From NCBI RefSeq assembly GCF_019656655.1, contig NZ_BPMV01000001.1:1116001-1180000 (forward strand): a stretch of 64,000 bases of DNA, given 5' to 3'. Below, in pieces: positions 9,074 through 22,111 of the stretch (the stretch's first letter is position 1; each line of letters opens with the position of its first letter). The stretch comes from Tsukamurella sp. TY48 (GTDB lineage: Bacteria; Actinomycetota; Actinomycetes; Mycobacteriales; Mycobacteriaceae). A program made the position numbers and the translations under genes. The notes beneath the pieces were generated by a model that worked only from the letters and a program-made list of their open reading frames with translations, did not search any database and was not told the DNA's origin.

Positions 9074-9667
9074 ATGAGATTCGGCATCCTGGTATTCGAC
9101 GAGGTCGAAGTTCTGGACGCGTTCGGACCGTTCGAAGTTCTCTCGGTCGCCAAACGTCTCCATGCGCACCGAGTCGAAGGCGAGCCGATCGCGATCTGCC
9201 TGGTGTCCGCCTACCCGGACCGCTCACAGGTCGTGGCGCGCGGGGGCCTGCGCTTCACCGCCGACGCGACCATCGCCGACGCTCCTGAATTCGATGTGCT
9301 GATCGTTCCCGGCGGCGTGACGACCGCCGTCGAGAACGATCCCGCCACGATCGCCTGGATATCTGAACGCGCCTCGACGCCGGTCATCGCGTCCGTGTGC
9401 ACTGGCGCCTTCCTCCTGGCGGCGGCCGAAATCCTCATCGATCAGACAGTGACGACCCACTGGGAAGACCAAGCAGGCCTAGCCGCTCGCTATCCCCGGC
9501 TCACCGTGGTGGACGGCCCACGCTGGGTGCGAGCACAGAACATCTACACGTCCGCCGGGATTTCTGCCGGATTGGACCTCGCGCTCCACCTCGTCGGCTT
9601 GATCGCCCCTGATCTGCCAGCACGGGTGGCTAAGCAGATGGACTACGAATGGCGAGGCGTCCCCTAA
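9074..9667 (+). CDS. DJ-1/PfpI family protein (class I glutamine amidotransferase-like)
   Basis: A 197-residue DJ-1/PfpI-superfamily protein. It starts with FGILVFDEVEVLDAFGPFEV, carries the DVLIVPGG strand-loop, and has the nucleophile elbow SVCTGAFLLA with the conserved Cys, followed by TTHWED and YTSAGISAGLDLALHLV. The last two segments match the amidase-like N-terminal half of GATase1-type AraC regulators, but no DNA-binding domain follows, so it is a stand-alone enzyme or sensor. A TAGTGT hexamer six bases before the ATG suggests a leaderless mRNA. The substrate is unknown; isonitrile hydratases and glyoxalase-like proteins share this form. Confidence 0.85.
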   Translation: MRFGILVFDEVEVLDAFGPFEVLSVAKRLHAHRVEGEPIAICLVSAYPDRSQVVARGGLRFTADATIADAPEFDVLIVPGGVTTAVENDPATIAWISERASTPVIASVCTGAFLLAAAEILIDQTVTTHWEDQAGLAARYPRLTVVDGPRWVRAQNIYTSAGISAGLDLALHLVGLIAPDLPARVAKQMDYEWRGVP

Positions 9668-9686
9668 CCGGGACAGCAGCAAGGTT

Positions 9687-9752
9687 CTCCCCTCCGCCGG
9701 CCTCATCCGCCGCCGGTAACCGGCCGCGGATGGCACTGGCGGCAGCGGGTAC
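9687..9752 (+). repeat. 66-bp direct repeat, copy 1
   Basis: This copy matches 9858-9923 with nine mismatches over 66 bases and no gaps. Both begin with CTCCCCTCCGCC. No convincing gene lies between 9668 and 10088; the interval holds this repeat pair, a long inverted repeat and the rpoC terminator. Confidence 0.75.
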
Positions 9753-9857
9753 CCCGCGAACCGTCGTCCGGCCCAGATCTTTGCAGCTTGCTGCGGCCGC
9801 AGCCGGTCCCCCTGCCGCAGAAAGCTGCACGATGTCGCCGCACCTCACCCGCGGCCA

Positions 9858-9923
9858 CTCCCCTCCGCCAGCCTCATCCGCTGCCGGCTACCGGCCGCGG
9901 ACAGCACTACCGGCAGCGGGGAC
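9858..9923 (+). repeat. 66-bp direct repeat, copy 2
   Basis: Second copy of the repeat at 9687-9752, in the same orientation and offset by 171 bases. It ends just before the 14-bp inverted repeat at 9929-10008. Confidence 0.75.
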
Positions 9924-9928
9924 AAGGG

Positions 9929-10008
9929 CTGGGGCGTCGCCGCGAACGATTCTGCAGCCCCGAAGCGCTAGCGAAGTGGGCGAAGCCCAGTGAACGGCGA
10001 CGCCCCAG
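9929..10008. repeat. Long inverted repeat with nested hairpin
   Basis: CTGGGGCGTCGCCG (9929-9942) is the exact complement of CGGCGACGCCCCAG (9995-10008). The 52-base interior contains a small GGGC-gaa-GCCC hairpin. It lies 35 bases beyond the rpoC terminator and could be a structured RNA, a bidirectional terminator for the DJ-1 gene, or a decayed mobile-element end. Nothing in it codes for protein. Confidence 0.55.
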
Positions 10009-10042
10009 ACCAGCCCGAGCCCCCGCACCGTCGGACATGAAA

Positions 10043-10073
10043 GCGGCCCCCGACCGCAATGGTCGGGGGCCGC
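10043..10073 (-). terminator. Terminator of the rpoBC operon
   Basis: A perfect 13-bp stem, GCGGCCCCCGACC against GGTCGGGGGCCGC, with a five-base loop, begins 16 bases past the rpoC stop. On the minus strand it is followed by TTT. This is the expected intrinsic-type terminator. Confidence 0.85.
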
Positions 10074-10088
10074 ATTCAGCTAGCTACT

Positions 10089-14045
<3,957 letters not shown>

Positions 14046-14075
14046 TTCTCTCCTTATTCGTTCGGTTGGCGTGGG

Positions 14076-17000
14076 CTAGTTCGCGAGGTCTTCAGCGGAG
14101 GCATTCTCGTTGCGCGAGAGGTTGATGCCGAGGTTGGCAGCAGCGCGCTCGAGATCCTCGTCGTCGCTGTCGGCCATCTCGATCGCGGCACCGTCGCTCG
14201 ACAGCACCTCGACGTTCAGGCAGAGCGACTGCAGCTCCTTGAGAAGCACCTTGAACGACTCCGGGATACCCGGCTCGGGGATGTTCTCGCCCTTGACGAT
14301 CGCCTCGTACACCTTCACGCGGCCGACCACGTCGTCCGACTTGATGGTGAGCAGCTCCTGCAGGGTGTAGGCGGCGCCGTACGCCTGCATCGCCCAGCAC
14401 TCCATCTCACCGAAGCGCTGACCACCGAACTGCGCCTTACCACCCAGCGGCTGCTGCGTGATCATCGAGTACGGGCCGGTGGAACGAGCGTGGATCTTCT
14501 CGTCGACCAGGTGGTGCAGCTTGAGGATGTACATGTAGCCGATCGCGACCGGGTACGGGAAGGGCTCGCCCGAGCGACCGTCGAACAGGGTCGCCTTGCC
14601 GTCGGCGCCGACCATGACGTCGCCGTCACGGTTGGGCAGCGTCGAGCCGAGCAGGCCGGCCAGCTCCTCGTCGCGGGCACCGTCGAACACCGGGGTGGCG
14701 GTGTTGGTGTCCTTGGGCTGGCTGTACATCTCCTCCGGCAGCGCCGAAGCCCAGTCCGGGATGTTCCCCTTCTCGTCGCGCACGTCCCAGCCGGTCTTGG
14801 CGACCCACCCGAGGTGCGTCTCCAGGATCTGGCCGATGTTCATACGACGGGGCACACCGTGGGTGTTGAGGATGATGTCGACCGGGGTGCCGTCGGGCAG
14901 GAAGGGCATGTCCTCGGCGGGCAGGATCTTGCCGATGACACCCTTGTTGCCGTGGCGGCCGGCCAGCTTGTCGCCGTCCTGCACCTTGCGCTTCTGGGCC
15001 ACGTACACGCGGACCAGCTCGTTCACGCCGGGGGCCAGCTCGTCGTCGTCCTCGCGCGAGAACACGCGGACGCCGATGACCTTGCCGGTCTCGCCGTGGG
15101 GCACCTTCAGCGAGGTGTCGCGCACCTCGCGCGCCTTCTCACCGAAGATCGCGCGGAGCAGGCGCTCCTCCGGGGTCAGCTCGGTCTCGCCCTTCGGGGT
15201 GACCTTGCCGACCAGGATGTCGCCGTCGCGGACCTCGGCGCCGATGCGGATGATGCCGCGCTCGTCGAGATCGGCCAGCACCTCATCGGAGACGTTCGGG
15301 ATGTCCCGGGTGATCTCCTCGGCGCCCAGCTTCGTGTCGCGGGCATCGATCTCGTGCTCCTCGATGTGGATGGACGTGAGCACGTCCTCCTCCACCAGGC
15401 GCTGCGAGAGGATGATCGCGTCCTCGTAGTTGTGGCCCTCCCACGGCATGATCGCCACGAGCAGGTTCTTGCCCAGCGCCATCTCACCGTTGTCGGTGCA
15501 GGGGCCGTCGGCCAGGACCTGGCCGATCTCGACCCGCTGACCCGCGGAGACGATCGGACGCTGGTTCGCGCAGGTGCCCTGGTTCGAGCGCGCGAACTTG
15601 CGCAGACGGTGCGTCTTGCGGGTGCCGTCGTCCGCCATCACGGTGATGAAGTCGGCCGACACCTCCTCGACCGCGCCCGCCTTCTCGGTGATGATCACGT
15701 CGCCGGCATCGACCGCGGCACGCAGCTCCATACCGGTGCCGACCAGCGGCGACTCGGAACGGACCAGCGGCACGGCCTGACGCTGCATGTTCGCACCCAT
15801 GAGGGCACGGTTGGCATCGTCGTGCTCGAGGAACGGGATCATCGCGGTCGCGACGGAGACCATCTGACGCGGCGAGATGTCCATGTACTCCACCGCGGAG
15901 ACCGGGACGAACTCCACCTCGGAGCCGCGCTTACGCACGAGCACCTTCTCGTCGGTGAGACGACCCTTGTCGTCGGTCGCGGCGTTGGCCTGCGCGATGA
16001 AGAAACGGTCCTCCTCATCGGCGGTCATGTAGGTGATCTCGTCGGTGGCGACACCGTCGGTGACCTTGCGGTACGGGGTCTCGATGAAGCCGAACGGGTT
16101 GACCCGCGCGTACACCGACAGCGAACCGATCAGGCCGATGTTCGGGCCCTCAGGGGTCTCGATCGGGCACATGCGGCCGTAGTGGCTGGGGTGCACGTCG
16201 CGCACCTCGAGGCCGGCGCGCTCACGCGAGAGGCCACCGGGGCCAAGCGCGTTGAGACGACGCTTGTGGGTCAGGCCCGAGAGCGGGTTGTTCTGATCCA
16301 TGAACTGCGAGAGCTGCGAGGTGCCGAAGAACTCCTTGATCGCCGCCGAAACCGGGCGGATGTTGATCAGGGTCTGCGGGGTGATCGCCTCGACGTCCTG
16401 CGTGGTCATGCGCTCGCGCACCACGCGCTCCATGCGGGACAGGCCCACGCGGAGCTGGTTCTGGATCAGCTCGCCCACGGTGCGGATACGACGGTTGCCG
16501 AAGTGGTCGATGTCGTCGACCTCGACCGGCACCTCGACGCCGCCCGGCACCGTCATGTAGGTCAGCTGCTCCGCCGGAGCGTCGTGCAGACGCACCAGGT
16601 ACTCGACGATGGCGACGATGTCGTCCTCGTTGAGCACGTAGGACTGGGTGCCGTCCGGGTTCGCGGGCAGGCCCAGCTTCTTGTTCAGCTTGTACCGACC
16701 CACGCGGGCCAGGTCGTAGCGCTTCTCCTTGAAGAACAGGTTCTCCAGCAGGGTCTGCGCCGACTCCTTGGTGGGCGGCTCGCCCGGACGCAGCTTGCGG
16801 TAGATGTCCAGGAGCGCCTCGTCGGTACCGGCGGTGGCGTCCTTCTCCAGGGTGGAGCGCATGATCTCCGAGAAGCCGAAGCGCTCGAGGATCTGCTCGC
16901 TGGTCCAACCGAGCGCCTTGAGCAGCACGGTGACCGGCTGACGACGCTTGCGGTCGATGCGCACACCCACGGTGTCGCGCTTGTCGACGTCGAACTCCAG

Positions 17001-17588
17001 CCACGCACCGCGGGCCGGGATCACCTTGACGCTGTGCAGCGGCTTCTCGGTGGACTTGTCGATCGTCTCGTCGAAGTACACACCGGGCGAACGGACCAGC
17101 TGCGAGACGACCACGCGCTCGGTGCCGTTGATGATGAACGTGCCCTTGTCCGTCATCATCGGGAAATCACCCATGAAGACGGTCTGCGACTTGATCTCGC
17201 CGGTGTTGTTGTTGATGAACTCAGCGGTGACGAACAGCGGCGCCGCGTACGTCATGTCCTTGTCCTTGCACTCCTCGATGGAGGCCTTGACCTCGTCGAA
17301 GCGCGGGTCGGAGAAGGAGAGCGACATCGAGCCGGAGAAGTCCTCGATCGGGGAGAGCTCCGCGAGGATGTCCTCGAGACCGCCGGTCGGGTTGGCCTCG
17401 CCACGCGACGCGGCCTTCTCACGCCATTCCGGGGAGCCCACGAGCCACTCGAAGGAATCGGTCTGCACGTCGAGCAGGCCGGGAACCGGGAGGGGCTCGG
17501 AGAGCTTCGCGAACGAGACGCGCTTCGGGGCCCCCGGGACCACGGCGTTCTGATCGTTCTGAGTCTGGCTGGAGACGGAGACTGCCAA
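14076..17588 (-). CDS. rpoB: DNA-directed RNA polymerase subunit beta, with Asn at the Ser531 position
   Basis: A 1170-residue beta subunit. The start is TTG at 17588 (TTG GCA GTC ...) with GAGG upstream, as in mycobacterial rpoB; an ATG further upstream would add residues unrelated to the family. The rifampicin-binding cluster reads [20 protein letters not shown] followed by [12 protein letters not shown]. The Asn (codon at 16251-16253, residue 446) sits where E. coli Ser531 and M. tuberculosis Ser450 lie, the site most often mutated in rifampicin resistance. The rest of the cluster, including His526 and Asp516 equivalents, is as in susceptible strains. [17 protein letters not shown] and the C-terminal conserved regions are intact. 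Confidence 0.98.
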   Translation of the reverse strand: MAVSVSSQTQNDQNAVVPGAPKRVSFAKLSEPLPVPGLLDVQTDSFEWLVGSPEWREKAASRGEANPTGGLEDILAELSPIEDFSGSMSLSFSDPRFDEVKASIEECKDKDMTYAAPLFVTAEFINNNTGEIKSQTVFMGDFPMMTDKGTFIINGTERVVVSQLVRSPGVYFDETIDKSTEKPLHSVKVIPARGAWLEFDVDKRDTVGVRIDRKRRQPVTVLLKALGWTSEQILERFGFSEIMRSTLEKDATAGTDEALLDIYRKLRPGEPPTKESAQTLLENLFFKEKRYDLARVGRYKLNKKLGLPANPDGTQSYVLNEDDIVAIVEYLVRLHDAPAEQLTYMTVPGGVEVPVEVDDIDHFGNRRIRTVGELIQNQLRVGLSRMERVVRERMTTQDVEAITPQTLINIRPVSAAIKEFFGTSQLSQFMDQNNPLSGLTHKRRLNALGPGGLSRERAGLEVRDVHPSHYGRMCPIETPEGPNIGLIGSLSVYARVNPFGFIETPYRKVTDGVATDEITYMTADEEDRFFIAQANAATDDKGRLTDEKVLVRKRGSEVEFVPVSAVEYMDISPRQMVSVATAMIPFLEHDDANRALMGANMQRQAVPLVRSESPLVGTGMELRAAVDAGDVIITEKAGAVEEVSADFITVMADDGTRKTHRLRKFARSNQGTCANQRPIVSAGQRVEIGQVLADGPCTDNGEMALGKNLLVAIMPWEGHNYEDAIILSQRLVEEDVLTSIHIEEHEIDARDTKLGAEEITRDIPNVSDEVLADLDERGIIRIGAEVRDGDILVGKVTPKGETELTPEERLLRAIFGEKAREVRDTSLKVPHGETGKVIGVRVFSREDDDELAPGVNELVRVYVAQKRKVQDGDKLAGRHGNKGVIGKILPAEDMPFLPDGTPVDIILNTHGVPRRMNIGQILETHLGWVAKTGWDVRDEKGNIPDWASALPEEMYSQPKDTNTATPVFDGARDEELAGLLGSTLPNRDGDVMVGADGKATLFDGRSGEPFPYPVAIGYMYILKLHHLVDEKIHARSTGPYSMITQQPLGGKAQFGGQRFGEMECWAMQAYGAAYTLQELLTIKSDDVVGRVKVYEAIVKGENIPEPGIPESFKVLLKELQSLCLNVEVLSSDGAAIEMADSDDEDLERAAANLGINLSRNENASAEDLAN

Positions 17589-17708
17589 GATGCGTCCTCT
17601 GCTGTGCCTAGTTACGTTGCCAACAAGGCTGACGGCAACCCGCAGAGAAAACGCCCTCGTAGAGGAACAGATATTCAGATGGGCAGGAGGCAGCCAGCGC
17701 AACGTCCA

Positions 17709-17737
17709 ACATTAGCAGAGAGAGACTGGGGCTGCAA
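17709..17737 (-). promoter_or_regulatory. Candidate rpoB promoter
   Basis: On the minus strand TTGCAG (17732-17737) and TAATGT (17709-17714) are separated by 17 bases, and TGC directly precedes the -10 as an extended element. This would give a leader of about 115 bases before the TTG start. The rest of 17589-17965 shows no gene. Confidence 0.55.
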
Positions 17738-17965
17738 GGGGCAGTCCACACTAGGCCCCGATGGGGCCTGACGCAAGGACCGTGCGCGAGATTCCATCGA
17801 ACATCCGATGCATCGGATCTCCGGGCTGGCCGCCATGGAGATCCGACGTCGCGGTGCACGTCCTGCCGATAACTGTGACCCGGATTCTGGCGAACGTCAA
17901 GCGAAACCGCCGTTCTCTTCGAAAATCACGTGAGAGCGGACCCGTGTTCGACGGCGCCGGACAGT

Positions 17966-18006
17966 CGAACGCCGAGCGCACCCGCATCGGGTGCGCTCGG
18001 CGTTCG
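17966..18006 (-). terminator. Terminator downstream of mkl
   Basis: A perfect 18-bp stem (17966-17983 with 17989-18006; inner arms GCCGAGCGCACCC/GGGTGCGCTCGGC) and a five-base loop starts ten bases past the mkl stop. It should separate mkl from rpoB transcription. No T-tract follows. Confidence 0.8.
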
Positions 18007-18015
18007 GAACGGGCG

Positions 18016-19206
18016 TCAGTTCTGGGGATCGACCTTCGGCAGGTGATCGGTGGGGTTCTCATCCGAATCGAGCGGGACGATCACCTCGTAGCCCGTGGAC
18101 TCGGTACCCGCGGGGTACTCCGCGACCTGCGCCTGCTGCGTCTGGATCGGGACGGTGGCGGTATCGCCCGCGCCCTGTCCCGCCGCGACGATGTGCGCCT
18201 GCACCGTGTTCTGCGCGTCCTGCACGTCCTCGTCGCCGAGGTCCTTGAGGATGGCCGCCTGCGCCTTCGGGGGCAGCGACGGCAGCATCTCGCGCACGCG
18301 GGCCTTGCGCCGCGCCACGCCCTGCCGCACCGGCATACCCGGCGTCGGCTGCATCTGCGGGGCGATCTCCTCGATCAGCTCCACACCACCGTGCGAATGG
18401 CCGGCCGCGACGCGCTCGGCCTCGGCCTCCATCTGCGCCTGGTCCTTCTCCTCCGACATGCCGATCGGACCGATCATCGAGCCGGTGAGGAACTGCTTGA
18501 CCACGGGCTCCTCCGAGGTCAGCAGCACCTCGCGCGGGCCGAACATGACGAGCCGCTTGAGGAAGAGCATGCCCATGTTGTCGGGCACCGTGCGGGCGAT
18601 GTTGATGTTGTGCGTCACGATCAGCGTGGTGCAGTCGATCTGCGCGTTGATGTCCATGAGCAGCTGGCTGGTGTAGGTGGTACGCACCGGGTCCAGACCG
18701 GAGTCCGGCTCGTCGACCAGCATGATCTTCGGGTCCAGCACGAGGGCGCGGGCCAGACCGGCGCGCTTGCGCATACCACCGGAGATCTCACCCGGGAGCT
18801 TGTCCTCGGCGCCGATCAGACCGACCATCTCGAGCTTCTCCATCGTGATCTGACGGATCTCGCTCTCCTTCTTCTTCGTGTGCTCACGAAGCGGGAAGGC
18901 GGTGTTGTCGTAGAGGTTCATCGAGCCGAAGAGGGCGCCGTCCTGGAACAGCACGCCGAACATCTTCCGGATCTCGTACAGCTCGGAGCTGGAGCACGTG
19001 AGGATGTCGGTCCCGTCGATGATGATCTCGCCCTCCTCGGGGCGCAGCAGACCGATCAGGGACTTCAGGAACACCGACTTACCGGTACCCGACGGTCCCA
19101 GGAGCACGGAGACCTCGCCGGCGGGCAGGGTGAGCGAGACATCGGTCCAGATGTTCTGGGAGCCGAACGACTTGGTCAGGTTCCTGGTTGTAACTTCGAC
19201 ACCCAC
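18016..19206 (-). CDS. mkl: Mce-type lipid transporter ATP-binding protein (MceG/Mkl)
   Basis: A 396-residue ABC ATPase of the Mkl/MceG/MlaF type. Walker A GPSGTGKS is at residues 37-44, the signature SGGMRKRAGLARAL in mid-protein, Walker B IMLVDEPDSGLD, and the switch His in IVTHN. A C-terminal extension of about 130 residues, rich in Ala/Gln/Glu, follows the ATPase core and is typical of actinobacterial MceG. It energises Mce lipid and sterol importers encoded elsewhere. The same place near rplL and rpoB is found in mycobacteria. The start is GTG at 19206. It stands between two strong terminators, so it is probably transcribed alone. Confidence 0.93.
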   Translation of the reverse strand: MGVEVTTRNLTKSFGSQNIWTDVSLTLPAGEVSVLLGPSGTGKSVFLKSLIGLLRPEEGEIIIDGTDILTCSSSELYEIRKMFGVLFQDGALFGSMNLYDNTAFPLREHTKKKESEIRQITMEKLEMVGLIGAEDKLPGEISGGMRKRAGLARALVLDPKIMLVDEPDSGLDPVRTTYTSQLLMDINAQIDCTTLIVTHNINIARTVPDNMGMLFLKRLVMFGPREVLLTSEEPVVKQFLTGSMIGPIGMSEEKDQAQMEAEAERVAAGHSHGGVELIEEIAPQMQPTPGMPVRQGVARRKARVREMLPSLPPKAQAAILKDLGDEDVQDAQNTVQAHIVAAGQGAGDTATVPIQTQQAQVAEYPAGTESTGYEVIVPLDSDENPTDHLPKVDPQN

Positions 19207-19378
19207 TGTCGAGCCCTTTCTTCACGCACCCCGTCGACGGTCCACGCCGTCGCACCGAAGGTGTGGCTCGCGCCACACGGACATTCTCGACGACAGTACC
19301 TCAGTGGTACAGCGCCGTGGTATCTGACCTGCGTTTCGCTACCGCAAAGGTTCGCGGGCGTTCTCCTGCAGAAACGCA

Positions 19379-19413
19379 GAACGGCCCCGTCGCACGAGGC
19401 GACGGGGCCGTTC
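19379..19413 (-). terminator. Terminator downstream of rplL
   Basis: GAACGGCCCCGTCGC (19379-19393) pairs perfectly with GCGACGGGGCCGTTC (19399-19413) around a five-base loop. It lies 18 bases after the rplL stop and ends the rplJ-rplL transcript. The remaining 19207-19378 would hold the mkl promoter; I see no gene. Confidence 0.85.
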
Positions 19414-19431
19414 AGGCGTACGCGTACGGTC

Positions 19432-19827
19432 TTACTTGACCGAGACGGTGGCGCCGGCCTCTTCGAGCTTGGCCTTCGCAGCGTCGGCCTGCTCCTTGTC
19501 GACCTTCTCCAGGATCGCCTTGGGCGCGCCCTCGACGAGGTCCTTGGCCTCCTTCAGGCCGAGGCCCGAAACCAGCTCGCGGACGACCTTGATGACCTGG
19601 ATCTTCTTGTCGCCAGCGCTGTCCAGGATGACGTCGAACTCGTCCTGGTCGGCAGCGGCACCGGCGTCGCCGCCGGCAGCCGGGGCAGCACCGGCAGCCG
19701 CGACGGCGACCGGAGCAGCAGCGGTGACCTCGAAGGTCTCCTCGAAAGCCTTCACGAACTCGGAGAGCTCGAGCAGGGTGAGCTCCTTGAACTGGTCAAG
19801 CAGCTCGTCGGTGGTGAGCTTCGCCAT
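19432..19827 (-). CDS. rplL: 50S ribosomal protein L7/L12
   Basis: A 131-residue stalk protein. The N-terminal dimerisation domain ([20 protein letters not shown]) is joined by an Ala/Gly hinge to the C-terminal factor-binding domain with [20 protein letters not shown] and [11 protein letters not shown]. It recruits and stimulates translation factor GTPases. It follows rplJ after 96 bases in the same transcript and ends before a strong hairpin. Confidence 0.98.
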   Translation of the reverse strand: MAKLTTDELLDQFKELTLLELSEFVKAFEETFEVTAAAPVAVAAAGAAPAAGGDAGAAADQDEFDVILDSAGDKKIQVIKVVRELVSGLGLKEAKDLVEGAPKAILEKVDKEQADAAKAKLEEAGATVSVK

Positions 19828-19923
19828 GGTGGCGTCCTTCCGTTAAGTCTTGCTCGCTGATCCGCGAGGCAAGGGATGTGGTCCCGGGCGCGGAGCGTCC
19901 GGGGGTTCGCTGGATCAGCGGTA

Positions 19924-20454
19924 TTACTGGGCAGCCTCTTCGGCGGCCTTCTTTTCCTGCAGCGCGGCGGCCAGACGGGCCACCTGCGAGGCGGGAGCGT
20001 TGAACAGGCCTGCGGCCTTCGCCAAGTTGCCCTTCATGGCACCGGCGAGCTTGGCCAGGAGCACCTCACGCGACTCGAGATCGGCGATGCGCTCGACCTC
20101 GGCCACGGACAGCGCCTTGCCGTCCATGTAGCCGCCCTTGATGACCAGGGCCTTGTTGTCCTTGGCGAACTTCTTGATCGCCTTAGCGGCGTCGACCGGC
20201 TCACCCTCGATGAAGGCGATCGCGGTCGGGCCCTCGAACAGCTCGTCCAGGCCCACGACGCCGGCGTCAGCCGCGGCGCGCTTGACCAGGGTGTTCTTGG
20301 CGACGGAGTAGGTGGTCCCCGCCCCGAGCGAACGACGCAGCTCAGTGATGGAACCGACCGACAGCCCGCGGTACTCGGTGACCACGGTGGCCGTGGACTT
20401 GGAGAACTGCTCGGCGATCTCAGCGACTGCTGCGACCTTTTCGGCGTTTGCCAT
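19924..20454 (-). CDS. rplJ: 50S ribosomal protein L10
   Basis: A 176-residue L10, the stalk base that anchors L7/L12 dimers through its C-terminal helix. The N-terminal domain is recognisable in [20 protein letters not shown] and [12 protein letters not shown]; an Ala-rich C-terminal helix ends in [11 protein letters not shown] chose the ATG at 20454, which has GGAGG nine bases upstream, over longer in-frame starts that run into the leader. The leader upstream is structured as expected for L10 autoregulation. Confidence 0.97.
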   Translation of the reverse strand: MANAEKVAAVAEIAEQFSKSTATVVTEYRGLSVGSITELRRSLGAGTTYSVAKNTLVKRAAADAGVVGLDELFEGPTAIAFIEGEPVDAAKAIKKFAKDNKALVIKGGYMDGKALSVAEVERIADLESREVLLAKLAGAMKGNLAKAAGLFNAPASQVARLAAALQEKKAAEEAAQ

Positions 20455-20511
20455 ACTTCGCCTCCTCTCTACGTGTCTTCCGACGGAGAAGGTTCGGGCC
20501 CGAAACGACGA

Positions 20512-20562
20512 GAACCCCGGCGCAGGGCGCACGGGGTTCGTATGACACATGCCGGGGCATGT
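20512..20562 (-). promoter_or_regulatory. Structured rplJ leader (candidate L10 autoregulatory element)
   Basis: Two hairpins lie 57 to 110 bases upstream of rplJ. The first pairs GAACCCCG (20512-20519) with CGGGGTTC (20532-20539) and encloses GCGC-agg-GCGC. The second pairs ACATGCC (20547-20553) with GGCATGT (20556-20562). In many bacteria the L10-L12 complex binds such a leader to repress its own synthesis. The hairpins are seen; the function is by analogy of position. The rest of 20455-20726 shows no gene. Confidence 0.55.
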
Positions 20563-20726
20563 GGCGGAAGCCTCGTCCTCCTGCGTGGGTCGCCGGCTCG
20601 GGGCCGGACCTTCGATCGGGCTCGCGCCCGATGACCGACGGTCTGTGGTGGAACGATCCGGTTGGCACCGGATTCCGAGAGTCCAGAGTACTCGGAAAGT
20701 GGCACGCCACAAAATCGAGGCGGAAC

Positions 20727-21209
20727 CTACCCCACGGCCACCCCGGACTCGGTGTAGACGATCCGCAGTGCCAGGCCCGCCTCCGGCCCCATCACCCGCG
20801 CGGCCAGGTCCACGAACGCGGCGGTGAAGACGCCACCGTGCGCCGCGGCGTCACCGTCGCTCTCGGCCACCAGGTGATGCGCGAGCTCGTGCAGGATCAC
20901 CAGCTCACGCAGGGCCCAGGCACCGTCGCGCCCGTCCGGGACGGCGATGGTGGGCACCCGCCCCGCGCCCCGCTCGTAATGCGCCCCGGCGGCGCCCGCC
21001 CGGGAGCGCACCCGCACCTGACCCTGCGGCACCACCCGGTCGACGTAGGCCTGCACCGAGGCGGTCGAGCCGAACCGCGCCTCGGGCGGCAGCGTGAGCG
21101 GCACGCCGAGAACGTCGACGGTGCGCCCGCCGGCCGCGTGCTCGAACAGACCGCGGATCAGTTCCTCGGCCGCGTAGACCGCGGCCCGCTGCGAGTCCCG
21201 CTCCGTCAC
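20727..21209 (-). CDS. TIGR04338-type putative metallohydrolase
   Basis: A 160-residue protein with a zinc-metallopeptidase-like HELAHH in [16 protein letters not shown], and downstream [18 protein letters not shown], where a third ligand may lie. This matches the actinobacterial TIGR04338 putative metallohydrolase family, whose substrate is unknown. The start is GTG at 21209, overlapping the stop of the preceding gene (GTGA). It is the last of four coupled genes that sit between rplJ and rplA. No signal peptide is seen, so it should be cytoplasmic. Confidence 0.82.
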   Translation of the reverse strand: MTERDSQRAAVYAAEELIRGLFEHAAGGRTVDVLGVPLTLPPEARFGSTASVQAYVDRVVPQGQVRVRSRAGAAGAHYERGAGRVPTIAVPDGRDGAWALRELVILHELAHHLVAESDGDAAAHGGVFTAAFVDLAARVMGPEAGLALRIVYTESGVAVG

Positions 21210-22111
21210 ACGTCCTTCGCGACCTTGAGCTGCTCGGTGACCGACTTGAGGACGGCCGAGATGTCGGGGAAGCCGATCGGCTCCACCAGCAGGGCGTAGG
21301 TCTGCGGCGCCGACGCCACCACGATCACGGTCACGATGTCGCCCGGGGTGGTGACGCCCTGCGTGGAGACGAGGATCTTCGCCGAGACCTTCGCGGCCGG
21401 CACCCCGTCGACCGTGACCGCCTCGGGCTGCGACAGATCGGTGATCCGCGGGTTCGTCGAGTTGTAGCCGGCGCCGGCGGCGATGCACGGCATCATCCGC
21501 GATGCCGCGTCCTTCGGGTCGAGCTTGGAGCTGAAGTTGGTCTGCCCCACCTCGGCGCCCGCCTGCCAGTTCTGGCCGGGGATCGCCTGCTGCAGTCCCG
21601 CGGCGGCCTTGCTCTGCGCGTAGACCGTGTACGTCTCCTTGACCCAGCCGGGCGCCGCCGAGATCGGGAAGGACAGGGGACCGGAGACCACCCGGTCGCT
21701 CACGTCGGACGCCTTACCCGTGCCGGGCAGGCCGCAGTCGATCTCCCCCGACGGCGCGGACGTGGCGGCACCGGCGCTCGGGTTCGCAGACGAATCCGAC
21801 GAGCCCGACGGTCCGGTGAGGAGCACGACCGCCGCCACGACCACCGCGATCACCAGCACCACCGCGACGCCGATCGCGATGTACAGCGGGGTGCGGTTCG
21901 GCTTCTGCGGGGGCTGCCCCGGGTACTGCTGGTAGCCGTACGCGGGCTGACCGTAGCCGGGTTGCTGCGAGTATCCCGGCTGCTGGCCGTAACCGGGTTG
22001 CTGTCCGTAGGGCTGGTAGGGCTGCTGGCCGCCGTACGGTTGCTGCTGCGGGTACTGCTGGTAGCCGTCCTGAGACGGGTTCTGCCCGTACGGATCCTGC
22101 GGGTTGCTCAT
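21206..22111 (-). CDS. Single-pass membrane protein with Pro/Gln/Tyr-rich tail, paralogue of the next gene
   Basis: A 301-residue protein of unknown function. The first 75 residues are a cytoplasmic tail of repeated QQPGYG-type units; then comes one membrane helix (LYIAIGVAVVLVIAVVVAAVVLL) and a Ser/Ala linker. The extracellular domain begins near DCGLPGTGKASDVSD and contains GPLSFPISAAPGWV and CIAAGAGYNSTNPRITDLSQ. The same landmarks occur in the adjacent gene (22108-22935), so the two are tandem duplicates. Four Cys/Gly-rich positions are shared. Start ATG 22111 overlaps the neighbour's stop (ATGA). Type VII or cell-envelope accessory roles are possible, but nothing proves one. Confidence 0.75.
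   Translation of the reverse strand: MSNPQDPYGQNPSQDGYQQYPQQQPYGGQQPYQPYGQQPGYGQQPGYSQQPGYGQPAYGYQQYPGQPPQKPNRTPLYIAIGVAVVLVIAVVVAAVVLLTGPSGSSDSSANPSAGAATSAPSGEIDCGLPGTGKASDVSDRVVSGPLSFPISAAPGWVKETYTVYAQSKAAAGLQQAIPGQNWQAGAEVGQTNFSSKLDPKDAASRMMPCIAAGAGYNSTNPRITDLSQPEAVTVDGVPAAKVSAKILVSTQGVTTPGDIVTVIVVASAPQTYALLVEPIGFPDISAVLKSVTEQLKVAKDV

Noticed and set aside
14076-17702. A longer RpoB starting at an ATG at 17702
   Set aside because: The added residues match no RpoB, and the TTG at 17588 has a ribosome site and family-like start and length.
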